Positions 26,501-36,658 of a DNA stretch of 64,000 nucleotides are shown piece by piece. The position numbers and the translations under genes are program-made. The notes under the pieces are model-generated. The model was not told where the DNA came from. It made no database searches and saw nothing but the letters and a program-made list of their open reading frames with translations. The DNA comes from Bostrychus sinensis (lineage: Eukaryota; Chordata; Actinopteri; Gobiiformes; Eleotridae), in the NCBI GenBank assembly GCA_020698575.1, contig CM036251.1, forward strand, positions 33,979,288-34,043,287, written 5' to 3'. Numbering within the stretch: position 1 is the stretch's first letter; each line of letters begins with the position of its first letter.

Positions 26501-29387
26501 ACATACAGTGGTATGTATCAATGTACTGTATGTATGTATGTAAGTATGCATGTATGTATGTATGTAAGTATGCATGTATGTATATATGTATGTATGTAAG
26601 TATGTAAGTATGTATGTATGTATGTATGTATGTATGTATGTATGTATGTATGTATGTATGTATGCATGTATGTATGTATGTAAGTATGTAAGTATGTAAG
26701 TATGCATGTATGTATGTATGTATGCATGTATGTATGTAAGTATGTAAGTATGCATGTATGTATGTATGTATGTATGCATGTATCTATGTAAGTATGTAAG
26801 TATGTATGTATGCATGCATGTATGTATGTATGTAAGTATGTATGTATGTATGTATGCATGCATGTATGTATGTATGAATGAAAGTATGTATGTATGTAAG
26901 TAAGTATGTATGCATGTATGTATGTAAGTATGTATGTATGCATGTATGTATGTAAGTATGTATGTATTATGTATGTAAGTATGCATGCATGTATGTATGT
27001 ATGTATGTATGTATGTATGTATGTATGTATGTATGTATGTATGTATGTATGTATGTATGGGAGTTGCAGCTCAACATCAGATACTATTTAAATCTCATTT
27101 AGATAGTGCCATCTGTCCTTTTGGTCCATGATACAGCAGTGGCCTAACATTTCCCTGTGTATCTACTCATTACATATGCACCTGCTTCGAGGAAACATTA
27201 ATTACTGATGTCTATCTGTTTATGACATTTATTTCTGAACTGAATGATACCTAGAAGCCACATGCTGGCTACTAAGATGACGGTGATGTGTCTGGTTTAC
27301 CTCTCGGTTCTCTCCACTTTTGTGTGTTTTATGGTCATTATAGTGACTCTCTGCTGACGTATGATGATACAGAGTTGTACAGAGAGTACTGGTAGACTCA
27401 CGTGCTGATTTTACTTGCAATGGATCAAAAATGTCCCAGTGCCCCTTTGCCAACCTCGTCTCCGAGCTTTGGGTGGAGCAAGTCCAACTGTGTGCTTGTA
27501 AACGCAAGATCTGTGGTGAATAAGTCTTTTATTCCACGGGACTTCTTTAATTCACAGTTGATAATGTGCTGCTGTCCTTTCTTATTTGATTTTATTCTAA
27601 ATTATCTTATGAAACCAGCTCCAGTGCATCATTGTTGTATTTTGAAATCTGACACCGCCTTGTATTTTTTCTCCTATTTTTTATCACTGCTATAAAAACT
27701 AACAATAGCTTCACCGCCTCCTTTGACAAAGAGGAATTAACAAATGTGTTTCTTTCCACACCCTCTGATGTCATGGATAATGTAGCTCTGTGTGAAACCA
27801 TGCGCCCCAAACCAAAAACATGAACCATGGCTCAACATTACACATGCTGCCAGGCCTGAGTGTAGACGGGCAGCTGAACAAAACTCAATATTTCTTGAAA
27901 TACCTTCTCAAAACTTTGATAAGCCATGAGTGAGAAATTCTTTGGCTTTTTCACTAATAAAGTTGTAAATAAAAGTATGTGGGTGTCAGGAGACAATGCT
28001 GGAGTGGTTCAGGTCATACCTGTCTGGGAGATACTTCCCTGTTAAACCATAATGTTTTGTGAGCAACACCATTTCGCCTATAGAATAAACACATTACCAA
28101 ACATATTAATAATAACATAATCATTTTCTGAGCACTACAGGATATGTGCATTCTTGTGTGAGAAGGCAGACAAACATAGACAAAATGTAATCAGGCTGTT
28201 TGCAAATCATGTTCTTAAAATGATTTTGTGTACTTTTACATCTTTTTGCATACCCCTAGTAGGATGATTCCAGTCACAGTCACAACATCAGCACACAACA
28301 GCAGCCACAAACATTTACTATTGAGATGTTTTTCCTGCAAATTAACTGCACGAGGAAAAGCAGCTGTGACGTCTGCCCAGTGCCAGGATTAGGGCTAAGC
28401 TCCTTTTCCGTACAGAACCACAACACACACCAACATCAGCAGCAGCACACTTTCACTGCCACGACATCAGAAATCCTATTGGTCATGGCATTATCATACA
28501 AGCTGCACGGCACATTTACGGTGTTTTAGAGTACTATCTGAGATGATCACCATGGAAACGGGGAGGAAGTGCATCATTGGCCTTTCCATTAGGTGACACG
28601 GAGAGCATGACGTCAGAGTGAGCCGTGTTTTTCCTCACAAGGAGTTTTTGCTTTCATTGTGAGCAGTGTGGGGTCAGATGAAATGAGTCAGAAACCAGCG
28701 TGCACCTTAATGATGATATTTGCTCAAAAGCTCATGAATCAAATGGATCTACAATGGAAGCTCCGCTGTCCATGACACAGAAGGGGAAAGCCTCAGTCTT
28801 TTACTCTATCCATACAGATGTAACACAAGTGGAAGTACATTTAGTAAGACTAGTCTTGACTTGAGAAATACAAAAAACAAAAGTCAGACAATAAAACTAC
28901 AAAGAATATCTTTTCTTTTCACAACCTTAGCTGTGCAAAACACATAAACTGGTAAACACAACAGGGGACTATCATTTAGTTTAAATGCGAATACGTAGAA
29001 CAGTGAAATAAAGTGCTAGTTTGCTTAATAATGGTTACAAAGGCAAATAGAAGCTCTATAGTTGGGGAGACAGTAGCTCAGTTAGTAGAGACATTCACCC
29101 ACTAAACTGAGGGTTCATGGTTCAATCCCCACTACCAGCATTGTATACTGCTGTTGTGTCCATGAGCAAGACACTTCACTTGCCTTGCTTGTATAAATAA
29201 GTGTGTGATTGGAGGTCAGGGAGGCCATTTGTGCAGATTGGCAGCCATGTGTCAGTCAGTCTGCCCCAGGGCAGCTGTGGCCACAGAAGTAGCTCACCAC
29301 CACTGAGTGTGACTGAGGAGTGAATGAATGAGTTAACATTTATAAAGCAACTTTGAGTGTCCAAAAATCCACAATTCAAGACCAATG

Positions 29388-29421
<34 letters not shown>

Positions 29422-32400
29422 GGAGAGCAAAGATTTTCGCCAATGCGTTACAGTTCCAGGACAGAGGCCAGTGTAAATTTAGTTGCAATGACTTTATGAA
29501 TATGTCAAATTTACAGATGTATGATTCATAACAACTACATGAGCTAAAACGGTGTGTAAATGTAGCACTAGTAGGTGGAAACTAGTGCTGGGCAATGATG
29601 AAAAGTTTTAATCAAGATTAATCACATTTTTTTTTTTTTTTAGATTAATCACAGTTAATCACTCTTGCAATGAAATTAAATAAATAATATATTCTGACTA
29701 AATGTATTTTTATGTGACAAATTATTTATAGGGTTTACAATTCAGCCAATATGTGCTGTTTTGTGTATATATAGCACCATTTCAAACATCCTTGATGCCC
29801 AAATAATAATAATGATAATGTTTTGCAGATAAAGAGCACTACAGCAGATAGAGCTACATTTTCAAGAAATGCCTCTGTGCAAAATAGACATTTTTGATAA
29901 GAAAGGATTTTTTTTTCTTTTTTTACCTTTGGAGTTGGACTTATGTTTTTCTATTCAAACTCTCTCCACCTGTAGCTCTCGTGTGTCCTGCTGCTGAGTC
30001 TGTCTCTCAAAAAAGTTATGGGAAGTAAACTTCTCTTTTTGGTCATTTTTCAATTAAAACATGATTGATACAATCTGAAAACACTGCCAACAAAATTGTT
30101 AATTAGTCACAGGCTATATTTATCATCGATATCATGAAAAACCAAGAAGCAGGAAACACTGAGGCCATAGTGAGATTGTGGTCAGTGACGTTGCTTTAAT
30201 GGAACAGACATAGCAGACAGAGATGACAGAGATACCACTACTACTACTCACTCCTACAGTGTGTCTGAGAGTCTACCCCTCTCACTCTACAGTGTGTGCG
30301 AGTCTGCCCCCCGTGTGTGTGTGTGCGTGTGCGCGTGTGTGTGTCCCAGCAGCTTATATAGGATACAGCAGTACAGGAGAAGCAAATGTCCCTGGGTTTA
30401 CATAGACTGGTCAAGAATGGACTGAAATTAGCTGGTTAGGGTTCACCTTTCATGCGTAGGAGACAGTGGACACATGTCCACTAACATCTCATGACCCAAT
30501 ATGGAGAAGGTCAAAACAACAGGTCACAGCAGCTACATACAAGTCAAGAAAGCAGGAGACATTCCAAAATTCAAGATATCAAGCGTCATTTTCTCTGACT
30601 GCCATTTATTCAGAGTTAACAGCACAGTTGTCTGTGTGCTAGCATATTAAGATCCTTGGGCAATGATTTTTTCACAGTTTATAAAGATTATTAGGAGATT
30701 AACCCTCCTGCACCCCTAAGACATTTTTTGATGTTTTGCATGTTTTTTTGTGGATAACTTTTGCTGTGTTGATTCAAATGGCATAGATTTTGCCTCAGGT
30801 GTGTATTTTTGGATGAAATTTCAGATTTCATAATTTTTCTCACACCTTTACCCCTAAGAATTTTTTTTGTGCCATTGACTCCCATTAAAACGGCATTTTT
30901 ATTATACACTGTCACGGCAATATAATTTCACATTTTTATCAAGTATTTCATGGATTCAGGGATTGTAATATCAGTTTTTATTGTTTTTTACTAGGTGGCG
31001 CCATTTCCCCCATATGGGAATGGCCACACTAGTGTTTGTATAAATGATCAAGCCTACAAAGGCAAATAAAAAACATTTTTTGAACTAAAATAATTTGGGT
31101 GTGTTTTAGGGTTGTCATAAATTGGTGTGAAAGTGTTTGTTGAGAAATGAGTTTGTTTGTGTTTGCGTGAGCACAAATCCAAAATGTAGTTCTTACAGAG
31201 ATGTGCACATCAGGGCAAAGTAGAAAAAGGTCCCAGACTGAGCAGAGGCAGAGGTTTGTCCTGGATTTGTGTATGCACCACATAAACTGGAATTTAAGGG
31301 GTTCAATTTCATAAACAGAATTAATTTTTGCTATGTATGGTGAGGGCTGAAGTTAATCATGAAATTCAAAAACTTTTCTTTTTTAAATTATCTATTATTA
31401 TAGAATTTTTCTGTGGCAATGCATTTTTTTGTGCCTTTGGACGAAAGGTGAAAATGTTTCATCCGCCACTACACAAAAATTTTAAATATATTAAAATCAA
31501 TCATTATGCCAAATTTTGACACTCCCAAGCTCTGATTATCCACCACAAAAAATTCTGATTTGAATTTACAGAAATGAAAAAAATCAATTTTTTGTGATTT
31601 TTGCCATAATTATAAATCAACTTTTAATCACAAAAACTCGAATTTAAGTTGAATTTAAATTTCATAAACAATATAAAATTTTGTTATGTATGATGAGGAC
31701 TGAAGTCAATCATTGTAACCATGAAAAAAAAAATGGAATTATTGACCATTAGATAATTTTTCTATGGCAGTCTTTATTGCATTTTAGTGCATTTTTTTGT
31801 GCTTAGGGCGAAAGGTGTGACTAAAAAGTTAGGGCTGTAGGAGGGTTAAACAAATCATAGAACTTCCATATTTGATCAGTTTTGTAATGTTCTGCTACAT
31901 CATCAAACTAGCTCCTTAACCTCATCAACAACAATAGAATCACAAATGTTAAATGCACAGATATGAGCTGGGGGATTTCCTTAAATACAATACTTTCACT
32001 AAATATTATGTCCAGATGATAGTAGAAAACATATGTCAACATCATTATAGATGATGTTGTTGTATATATAATGGGTGTTGTTTATTACAGGGAGCCTGAT
32101 ATTCCGGCCTGGGCCCCTCTCCTCTACCAGCTGCAGCTCTTGGATGTCCGACACAAACCGGACCCCCAGACACTCCCTATCGCTGACCGCATCCGCATTG
32201 GCAACGACAAACGAGAGCGGGGAAACTTCTACTTCCAGAGAGAGGAGTACAGCAAGGCAGCCAGAGCCTACTGCATGGGCCTTGAGGTGCTCACCTCAAA
32301 CTGCACAGGTAACACACCTCTATGCAGACCACTGCCATTTACACTAAACACAACCAGCAGTCAGTCCACTAGGGGGTATGGCTGTACTGCCAGACTCTAG

Positions 32401-35400
32401 TACACAGTCTTGAGTCTTGATGCTCAAAAACCAGCTCAAAACCAGTTTCTCATAGGAAGTCACATGCAACACAGCCACAAATAGCTAACGCTGTTTTTCA
32501 ATTTGCACTCTTAAGTAAAAAGTGTTTTAAACCTATATTTTAGATTTAAGATTTAAACCTTAAACAAAAGAAGCCAATGGAAAAATGCTAAGAATGTTGT
32601 ACAAATGATTCTGTCACAGTACTGATGTGGATCTGCATAACAGATCTGACTCCTACACTGATCTGTAAACAGATCCAGCCCAGATCTAAATGCTGTCTGG
32701 GAAAGAAGTGACTGAGTTATCTGCTGACACTACAACATGTAACATGCAGCCTACTACAGTAACCAACAACTTTCAAATGTGTCTGATGTAGGTCATGTTT
32801 GTTACTATTAACCAATCAGATGTCAGGAAAGACCCAGGCGTCCATGGCACTACCTGGGAAGTTCATGAAGGGGCCTACTAGAAAACTGCTAATTGAACAT
32901 TGTTCCTCTTAATGTCCTATTACAATTAGCCTATAAGTTTTCATCTAAAAAGAATAATTCATGTACAACTTTGAGGCACATCTTAAATAATGTTAAATAT
33001 TATTCAAAAATAAACAAGTTTCAATTCACTTCAGTTTGATTTTTATAGCCCAATATCAGCTGCCTCACAGGGATTTACAGGAGTAGACACACAGTAAGTG
33101 TCAGTAGCATGTTTTGACATTAATGACCATATGAAGCCAGAGGCCTGTTTTCTCAGAAGAGGTACAAGTGTCTATGCATCATAACCACAGCAGTAGCTAA
33201 AAGATTTAAATTCTACATTTTTCCTTCACTCACAGCTGAGTGCCTCATCAGCCTAATCCTGACATTTCCATGCAGAGCCACATCCATGTGAGCACAAATG
33301 TTTTACTCTCATTCTTGTGTATAATCAAAGCTAATCATTTTTCATATTATCCCTGGCACTTAATGTTTCTAATGATTGTCGTAGCAGAGCTGCAGGGCTG
33401 ATCCAGAAAAATATTAAGTGCTCCACAGAGCAGCACTCGCACAGTGGGTCAGACCAGGCCAGCGCTGCTCACCACATAACATACGTATACTCTATATTCA
33501 TAACTAGGCTACAAATGGACATAAGTGAAGGACAGAGACGACTGTAATCGATGAGCCACAAAATTATAATTGAACGTGAACATCCATAAACATCTGAGAT
33601 AATCACACCTATTTCAGGTACTCACTCAGACACAGGTACTGTACAGGAAGAACAATTTTGAAGTACATTTGCTGGTTTGCACCACTGGCCCTTGTGCGGC
33701 CCTTTATAGGTACTAGTCTAGTATGTATGAGAGAGCAGCCTGCAGAGTGAACACAAACCATTTTTGACTTGCCTCGATTTCAGCGCCCTGTGCCACCAGC
33801 TGTTAAAGGGGTTCTAACATTTTTGGATGCTGAATTCTAACATGTATCACACATCTTTACATCTTTGACTGCCTCAATTACACCAAAGCGGCCATTATAA
33901 CACATTATCATTTCCAATAGTATAGTCAAGAAATTGTGGTTTATACTAGCAAAGATTTCAGGTCAACAGAGAAGTCATTTTTTTCATTTTTTTTTTTTAA
34001 AGCATATGATGTACTACTTTAGCCCTGCAGGGACATGCTGTTGTCTAAATACTAACTCACTGGAATATTTTCTGATGTAATTTTGCTTAAAATGTGAAAT
34101 AAACTCAACGTGCAGGAGCCCAGAAATTCTTGAACTTTCAGCAGAAAAAAAATAATTAGTGTGCTCAGTTTGTCCTGAGCTATCACTTATTCACCCATCT
34201 TCTGCACCAGTCTAACCAAACAGAGATTTCCAGGCTTCCCTCTCTCTAGACATTTCCTCCAGCTGAGAGACAGAGTCTTTTGTGGGGCTTGTTCAGCATC
34301 CTAAACTTAAAATACAACTTGAGAATGTCCCGCCGTCTCTGCCCTGACAGTCTCCTCTCTGTGTCCACAGATGGTGATGGTGCTGAGGCAGAGGAGGATG
34401 AGATTAAGGACTACAGGCTCAAGTGTCTCAACAACCTGGCTATGGCGCAGATGAAACTGGAGCAGTACGAGGAGGCCCTGAAAACCAGCCGGGACGTCCT
34501 GGGCCTGGATCCTGATAATGTTAAGGCTCTCTACAGAACGGGAAAGGTGGTTAGAATGCAGTGGTGAAAGGAGCACTTTCTGCAGTTTGATTTCAGTCAA
34601 ACCTCAGTGCTTTGTCTTTTAGCTGCTGTCAGATATGGGCCAGTACACAGAGGCCATGGAGCTGCTGAAAAAGGCCTTGAAACTAGAGCCTGCCACAAAG
34701 GTGAGAATATGAGACTTACATTTACATCTACCAAAAACAGAACTGATACTGGCCTTAACCCTCATCTGACCAAGTGGGGTAAAACATGACCCCAGGAGTA
34801 TATTCTTGTAATCTGTCAGAGATGCTTTAGGTTATCACTCTGACACTGTCAGTGTACTTTTTGTCTACAACTTCATACAGTTGTTTTTGTTTTCTGAGTA
34901 ATTTGAGGTTTTTATAAACAGAAACCTATCAGGGTCCCTAATGACCCCAGTCAAAAGTGCCTTTTCCACCTGTTTTGTTCATGTTTTTATCACTTTGATG
35001 AGTTTTTGCATATTTCATGTACCACATACTGGAAAAGTGGTTCCCAACCCTTTTTTGTGTTGTGTACCCCCTAAGCCTTTTGTCATACTGTGGGTGCTTC
35101 CTCATTCGTTTACATGTTAATATTCCAAAAAGTGCTCATAGAGTGGTCATCTGTGTTTATTAGTACAAAGACATTTTATACTTACTTTACTGTAAAAGCT
35201 GATTCTCCAGCATTTTTTGCTTTGAAAGTTAAATTCAAGATACAAATAAAATCCAAATACATACAAATAACAATACATATACAAAATATAGTTTTATATA
35301 TTGTATATAATAAACTTAATTTACATTTACTATACATTTTACTATATTTTTCAACTAAAAAGTAAAACTCAGTCCATTTCATGTTTAGACACCTAATAAG

Positions 35401-36591
35401 AGCACAAAAACAGACTGATTACCTCAGTGTAATATTTTTAAACAAGTATTTACTACACATAAATGCAATTCATTTCAAACAGATTTTTTTTGTGTGTTCT
35501 TAATGTAGAGAACCTCTGGTGGCCCCCTTGCAATACCTTCGCGGCCCACCATGGGGCCCCAGACCCCAGTTTGTTTAGTCTTTATCAGTGATTCACAAAG
35601 ATTTCTGTGGCTGTGGAACTTCCACCTTTGTCTCAAGCTAAAAATAAACCTGGAGTAAAAGACTTGTGCTACAAAGTTGACTTAAAACTTATATAGGAGA
35701 CTAAATAAGATACACTGATAATAAATAACAGAGGCCCGAGGGAAGACCTAGGACATGATGGAGGGACTATGTTTCGTGGCTGGCCTGGGAACACCTCGGG
35801 ATTACCGCGGAGGAGCCAGATGAAGTGTCCAGGGAGAGGGAAGTGTAGGTGTCTCTGCTTAGACTGCGGCAACGGATAAAGCAGAAGAACATGGGTGTAT
35901 GTTTTCAAAAGTGATGATTAAAGTGGATGTTAACCACCATGTAAAAAAAGAGCCTTTAAAATAAAGTATACTGATAAATGTAACTTTACATTTTTATATT
36001 TGTGAATACACTTTTGGTCCCTAAATGTGAGCTGGTGTTCCTAGTCACACAAGAGCAGATCGTTGCTGGCATCTACTGGGCATTTTTAGAACTGCATCAT
36101 GGTTTACACCTTAAAACACTCACTGGGCACATTGTTAGGTGTACAAGTTGAAGACAAACCTGCTGAAGTTCAAACCGAGCATCAGAATGGAGAAGAAAAG
36201 ATATTTAAGTGACTGTTTACAGAAAATAGTAACTCAACTCTCTTCTGCATTCTGGTTCTTGCTCTGAACCTTATTTTTGTGCTTGTCTTATTCATTTAAG
36301 GCAATCCATGCAGAGTTATCTAAACTTGTGAAGCGGCAGTCTGGAGGCCAAGACCCAAAACCAGTTAAAGCTGCTAATACTCTGGGAGATGGGATGGCAT
36401 CCTTTCTGCATCCAAAGAAGAAAAAATCATCGGTGAGTACATGTAATATACAAATGGCGTTGTTTACTTTGTTATAGTGCTTTAATATGAGATTGCCATT
36501 TCAGGGACTTTCCTGGAAGTTTTTACTCGGTGCTCTGATGGTGGCCCTGGGCAGTTTAGTTGTATCTATGATACTGACTGCATGCAACTGA
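15402..36591 (+). CDS. fkbp8: fkbp8 gene span: FKBP8 (FKBP38) co-chaperone, 8 coding exons
   Basis: Eight exons joined at GT-AG sites give an intact 454-residue FKBP8/FKBP38 protein (the human form is about 412). FKBP8 is a tail-anchored peptidyl-prolyl isomerase-like co-chaperone of the outer mitochondrial membrane and ER. It binds HSP90, BCL2 and LC3-family proteins. Predicted layout: acidic N-terminus 1-138; FKBP fold about 139-243 (LLRKKIL, LVFVIGEGDV, YTYG); TPR helices about 250-290, 310-345 and 346-382 (AIHAELSKLVK follows); hydrophobic tail anchor about 430-452 ending in TACN. As in other FKBP8 proteins, the canonical FKBP12 tryptophan is absent, so basal isomerase activity may be low. 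An in-frame TAA lies directly before the ATG. Intron 3 is 13.3 kb. The gene is divergent from ell and converges on rasef. Confidence 0.93.
15870..17663 (+). other. fkbp8 intron 1: AT-rich, simple repeats
   Basis: No gene is seen. It contains CAAA (16518-16548), ATA/AAT (about 16690-16725), AAAAC (17225-17247) and AAAT (17478-17518) simple repeats; the rest is featureless AT-rich sequence. Confidence 0.6.
17664..17833 (+). CDS. fkbp8: fkbp8 coding exon 2 (FKBP fold, N half)
   Basis: Acceptor TTTCCTCACAG, donor CAG|GTAAGA. It encodes EDRLLRKKILDPG through LVFVIGEGDVSQ, the first strands of the FKBP fold. Confidence 0.92.
18699..18787 (+). CDS. fkbp8: fkbp8 coding exon 3 (FKBP fold, C half)
   Basis: Acceptor TCACCTGTAG, donor GGAAG|GTAAGC, phase 2. 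It encodes ALEECVLSMHKGEITLLLA and the TYGLLG segment that lines the pocket in FKBP proteins. It is followed by the 13.3-kb intron. Confidence 0.92.
19266..19811. mobile_element. hAT-like MITE (CAGTGGTTTCCAAAC ends)
   Basis: Left end CAGTGGTTTCCAAAC and right end AGTTTGGGAATCACTG are inverted repeats. The interior has GGGCCC-rich segments and no open transposase. A partial relative lies near 35037-35590. Confidence 0.65.
20107..20999. mobile_element. MITE with nested LINE fragment
   Basis: Left end TTAAAGGTCCTATATTATG and right end AATAGGGAACCTTTAAAAG are imperfect inverted repeats. A LINE 3' fragment (20440-20830) sits between them, so the MITE appears to have received the LINE or captured it. 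A related left end, AAAGATCCCCTATTCTGC, begins near 22497. Confidence 0.45.
20440..20830 (+). mobile_element. LINE 3' fragment (RT C-terminal region)
   Basis: The plus strand encodes, in two frames separated by a frameshift near 20630, the distal LINE segment with RSSVTQEELGVEPLLFHIKR, LRWLGHLFWMP, then LRGRPRTRWREYVSWLAW and REREVWASLLRLLPLRPGPG. This arrangement is common in teleost non-LTR retrotransposons. A more decayed copy of the same end is at 35733-35880. Confidence 0.7.
21060..21215 (+). mobile_element. Possible LINE 3' tail
   Basis: Ends in GGGATATAAAATAAAACTG followed by AACTGAAT. This resembles the 3' UTR tail of fish LINEs (TATAAATAAA(A)TTGAATTGAA type). No coding sequence is recognisable. 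Confidence 0.35.
24421..24515 (+). repeat. Imperfect (AGT)n trinucleotide tract
   Basis: AGTAGTAGTATTAGTAGT-type trinucleotide run with interruptions. Confidence 0.7.
24641..25263 (-). mobile_element. Penelope-like retroelement remnant in inverted repeats
   Basis: Two nearly identical 83-bp inverted arms (24641-24723 and 25181-25263) enclose a decayed minus-strand frame of a Penelope-like element. Visible GIY-YIG endonuclease features are VIYEIPCLSCNKTYIGVTGR, KSAISDHCKRENHVMDW and YHRWIREAI, then MNWDEGAYTLSHTWD, in order but across several frames. Penelope-like elements often carry such terminal repeats and a C-terminal GIY-YIG domain. The reverse transcriptase is missing, so the copy is dead. 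Confidence 0.75.
25447..25738 (+). mobile_element. tRNA-derived SINE, copy 1
   Basis: The head has an A-box (TAGCTCAGTCAGTAGAGC at 25454) and a degraded B-box (GTTTGAGCCC near 25500). The body includes GGCAAGACACTTCACCCACC and CTGAGTGTGACTGAGGAGTG, and the tail is an ATT run. It abuts the Tc1 remnant at 25739, suggesting insertion into it. Copies 2 and 3 are at 29063-29420 and 63300-63492. Confidence 0.82.
25739..26470 (-). mobile_element. Tc1/mariner-type transposon remnant
   Basis: The minus strand retains a transposase N-terminus with MGRGSPICERICKKIVKYF, VPQRQIAKALQISSST and IFRETGEISVCKGQGRRPLL, a helix-turn-helix DNA-binding region of Tc1-like transposases, then frameshifted sequence into SWAKAHL. 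The plus-strand 3' side reads ATTGTGAATAAAATATTGGC and ends near TGTCCCAAC. It is inactive. Confidence 0.72.
26515..27059. repeat. (ATGT)n tetranucleotide array, about 540 bp
   Basis: Long TATG/ATGT array with scattered ATGC and AAGT variant units and one AT slip near 26968. Spurious frames on either strand encode Tyr/Val/Met/Cys or His/Thr/Tyr/Ile repeats; none is a real gene. Confidence 0.95.
27420..27830 (+). mobile_element. LINE endonuclease-start fragment
   Basis: The plus strand encodes NCVLVNARSVVNKSFIPRDF, matching the start of the apurinic endonuclease domain of L2/Rex-type LINEs (NxRSLxNKSFxxxDFF). The frame decays after about 27640; a second segment (FDKEELTNVFLSTPSDVMD) near 27710-27780 may be a downstream part after an internal deletion. 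Confidence 0.5.
29063..29420 (+). mobile_element. tRNA-derived SINE, copy 2
   Basis: A-box TAGCTCAGTTAGTAGAG at 29074 and a perfect B-box GGTTCAATCCC at 29119-29129. It shares GCAAGACACTTCACTTGCC and CACTGAGTGTGACTGAGGAG with copy 1, and ends in an (ATT)n tail. It is longer than copy 1 by a central block around 29215-29290. Confidence 0.85.
29582..29665 (+). mobile_element. MITE end (CTAGTGCTGGGCAATGATG)
   Basis: Starts CTAGTGCTGGGCAATGATG and carries paired ATTAATCAC boxes around a T run. It resembles widespread short hAT-like elements of fish. The right boundary is uncertain. Confidence 0.4.
30699..31849. mobile_element. piggyBac-like MITE with TTAA ends
   Basis: Both borders are TTAA, the piggyBac target-site duplication. 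The inverted ends are CCCTCCTGCACCCCTAA at the left and TTAGGGCTGTAGGAGGG at the right. The interior (about 1.15 kb) is AT-rich, with a duplicated block (TTTCATAAACAGAATTAATT near 31310; a similar stretch near 31660) but no transposase frame. It is non-autonomous. Confidence 0.75.
32091..32308 (+). CDS. fkbp8: fkbp8 coding exon 4 (end of FKBP, first TPR)
   Basis: Acceptor GTTTATTACAG, donor ACAG|GTAACA, phase 1. It encodes EPDIPAWAPLLYQLQLLDV (last FKBP strand) and a first TPR-like helix pair, GNFYFQREEYSKAARAY. Confidence 0.93.
32309..34370 (+). other. fkbp8 intron 4
   Basis: About 2 kb without a recognisable gene. A short segment near 33018-33110 (TTTTTATAGCCCAATATCAG) resembles the 3' end of a dispersed fish repeat; the rest is unremarkable. 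Confidence 0.5.
34371..34546 (+). CDS. fkbp8: fkbp8 coding exon 5 (second TPR)
   Basis: Acceptor CTGTGTCCACAG, donor AAG|GTGGTT, phase 0. It contains an acidic linker (DGDGAEAEEDE) and the TPR YRLKCLNNLAMAQMKLEQY, very close to the mammalian KVKCLNNLAASQLKLDHY. Confidence 0.93.
34623..34700 (+). CDS. fkbp8: fkbp8 coding exon 6 (third TPR)
   Basis: Short exon of 26 codons. Acceptor TTTGTCTTTTAG, donor AAG|GTGAGA. It encodes LLSDMGQYTEAMELLKKAL plus KLEPATK. Its intron to exon 5 is only 76 bp. Confidence 0.92.
35037..35590 (+). mobile_element. Decayed hAT-like MITE
   Basis: The left end AGTGGTTCCCAACCC and right-side GGGGCCCCAGACCCCAGTTT are similar in organisation to the element at 19266-19811. 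The termini are damaged. Confidence 0.4.
35733..35880 (+). mobile_element. LINE 3' fragment, second copy
   Basis: Parallels 20655-20825 closely, sharing GGAAGACCTAGGACA, TGGCTGGCCTGGGAACACC and CCAGGGAGAGGGAAGT. It is more decayed and truncated at both ends. Confidence 0.65.
36301..36432 (+). CDS. fkbp8: fkbp8 coding exon 7
   Basis: Acceptor TCATTTAAG, donor TCG|GTGAGT. It encodes the conserved AIHAELSKLVKRQ followed by a basic linker ending PKKKKSS before the membrane anchor. Confidence 0.92.
36505..36591 (+). CDS. fkbp8: fkbp8 last coding exon (tail anchor)
   Basis: Acceptor TTGCCATTTCAG. It encodes GLSWKFLLGALMVALG and a further hydrophobic run to TACN-stop. This is the single C-terminal membrane segment that tail-anchors FKBP8. 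The TGA is at 36589-36591. Confidence 0.93.
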   Translation, partial: GLSWKFLLGALMVALGSLVVSMILTACN

Positions 36592-36658
36592 GCAATCATC
36601 ATTTACAGTGAACATGGGACAATACTATTTTAGAAGCATTTCATGTATTCATAAAACA

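Larger units (their letters stand above)
18788..32090 (+). other. fkbp8 intron 3, 13.3 kb, transposon-rich
   Basis: This intron splits the last FKBP strand from the rest of the fold. It contains hAT-like MITEs, an L2-like LINE tail, a Penelope-like element, two tRNA-SINEs, a Tc1 remnant, a 540-bp tetranucleotide array, a LINE endonuclease fragment and a piggyBac-like MITE. No nested host gene was recognised. Parts with nothing identified: 18850-19265, 21216-24340, 27830-29060 and 29700-30698. Confidence 0.75.
34701..36300 (+). other. fkbp8 intron 6
   Basis: About 1.6 kb. It contains a possible piggyBac-like end (TTAACCCTCATCTGACC at 34756), part of a hAT-like MITE (GTGGTTCCCAACCC at 35038) and a LINE 3' fragment at 35733-35880. 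Nothing coding for the host is seen. Confidence 0.5.

Noticed and set aside
26498..27091. His/Thr/Tyr- and Tyr/Val/Cys-rich reading frames
   Set aside because: Pure translation of the ATGT tetranucleotide array.
34280..34370. Upstream in-frame extension of fkbp8 exon 5 beginning with an ATG
   Set aside because: A good acceptor (CTGTGTCCACAG) at 34370 restores the phase from exon 4 and family alignment begins there.
34756..34980. piggyBac-like end TTAACCCTC (also at 55378)
   Set aside because: Only one terminus is visible at each site, so a full element could not be supported.
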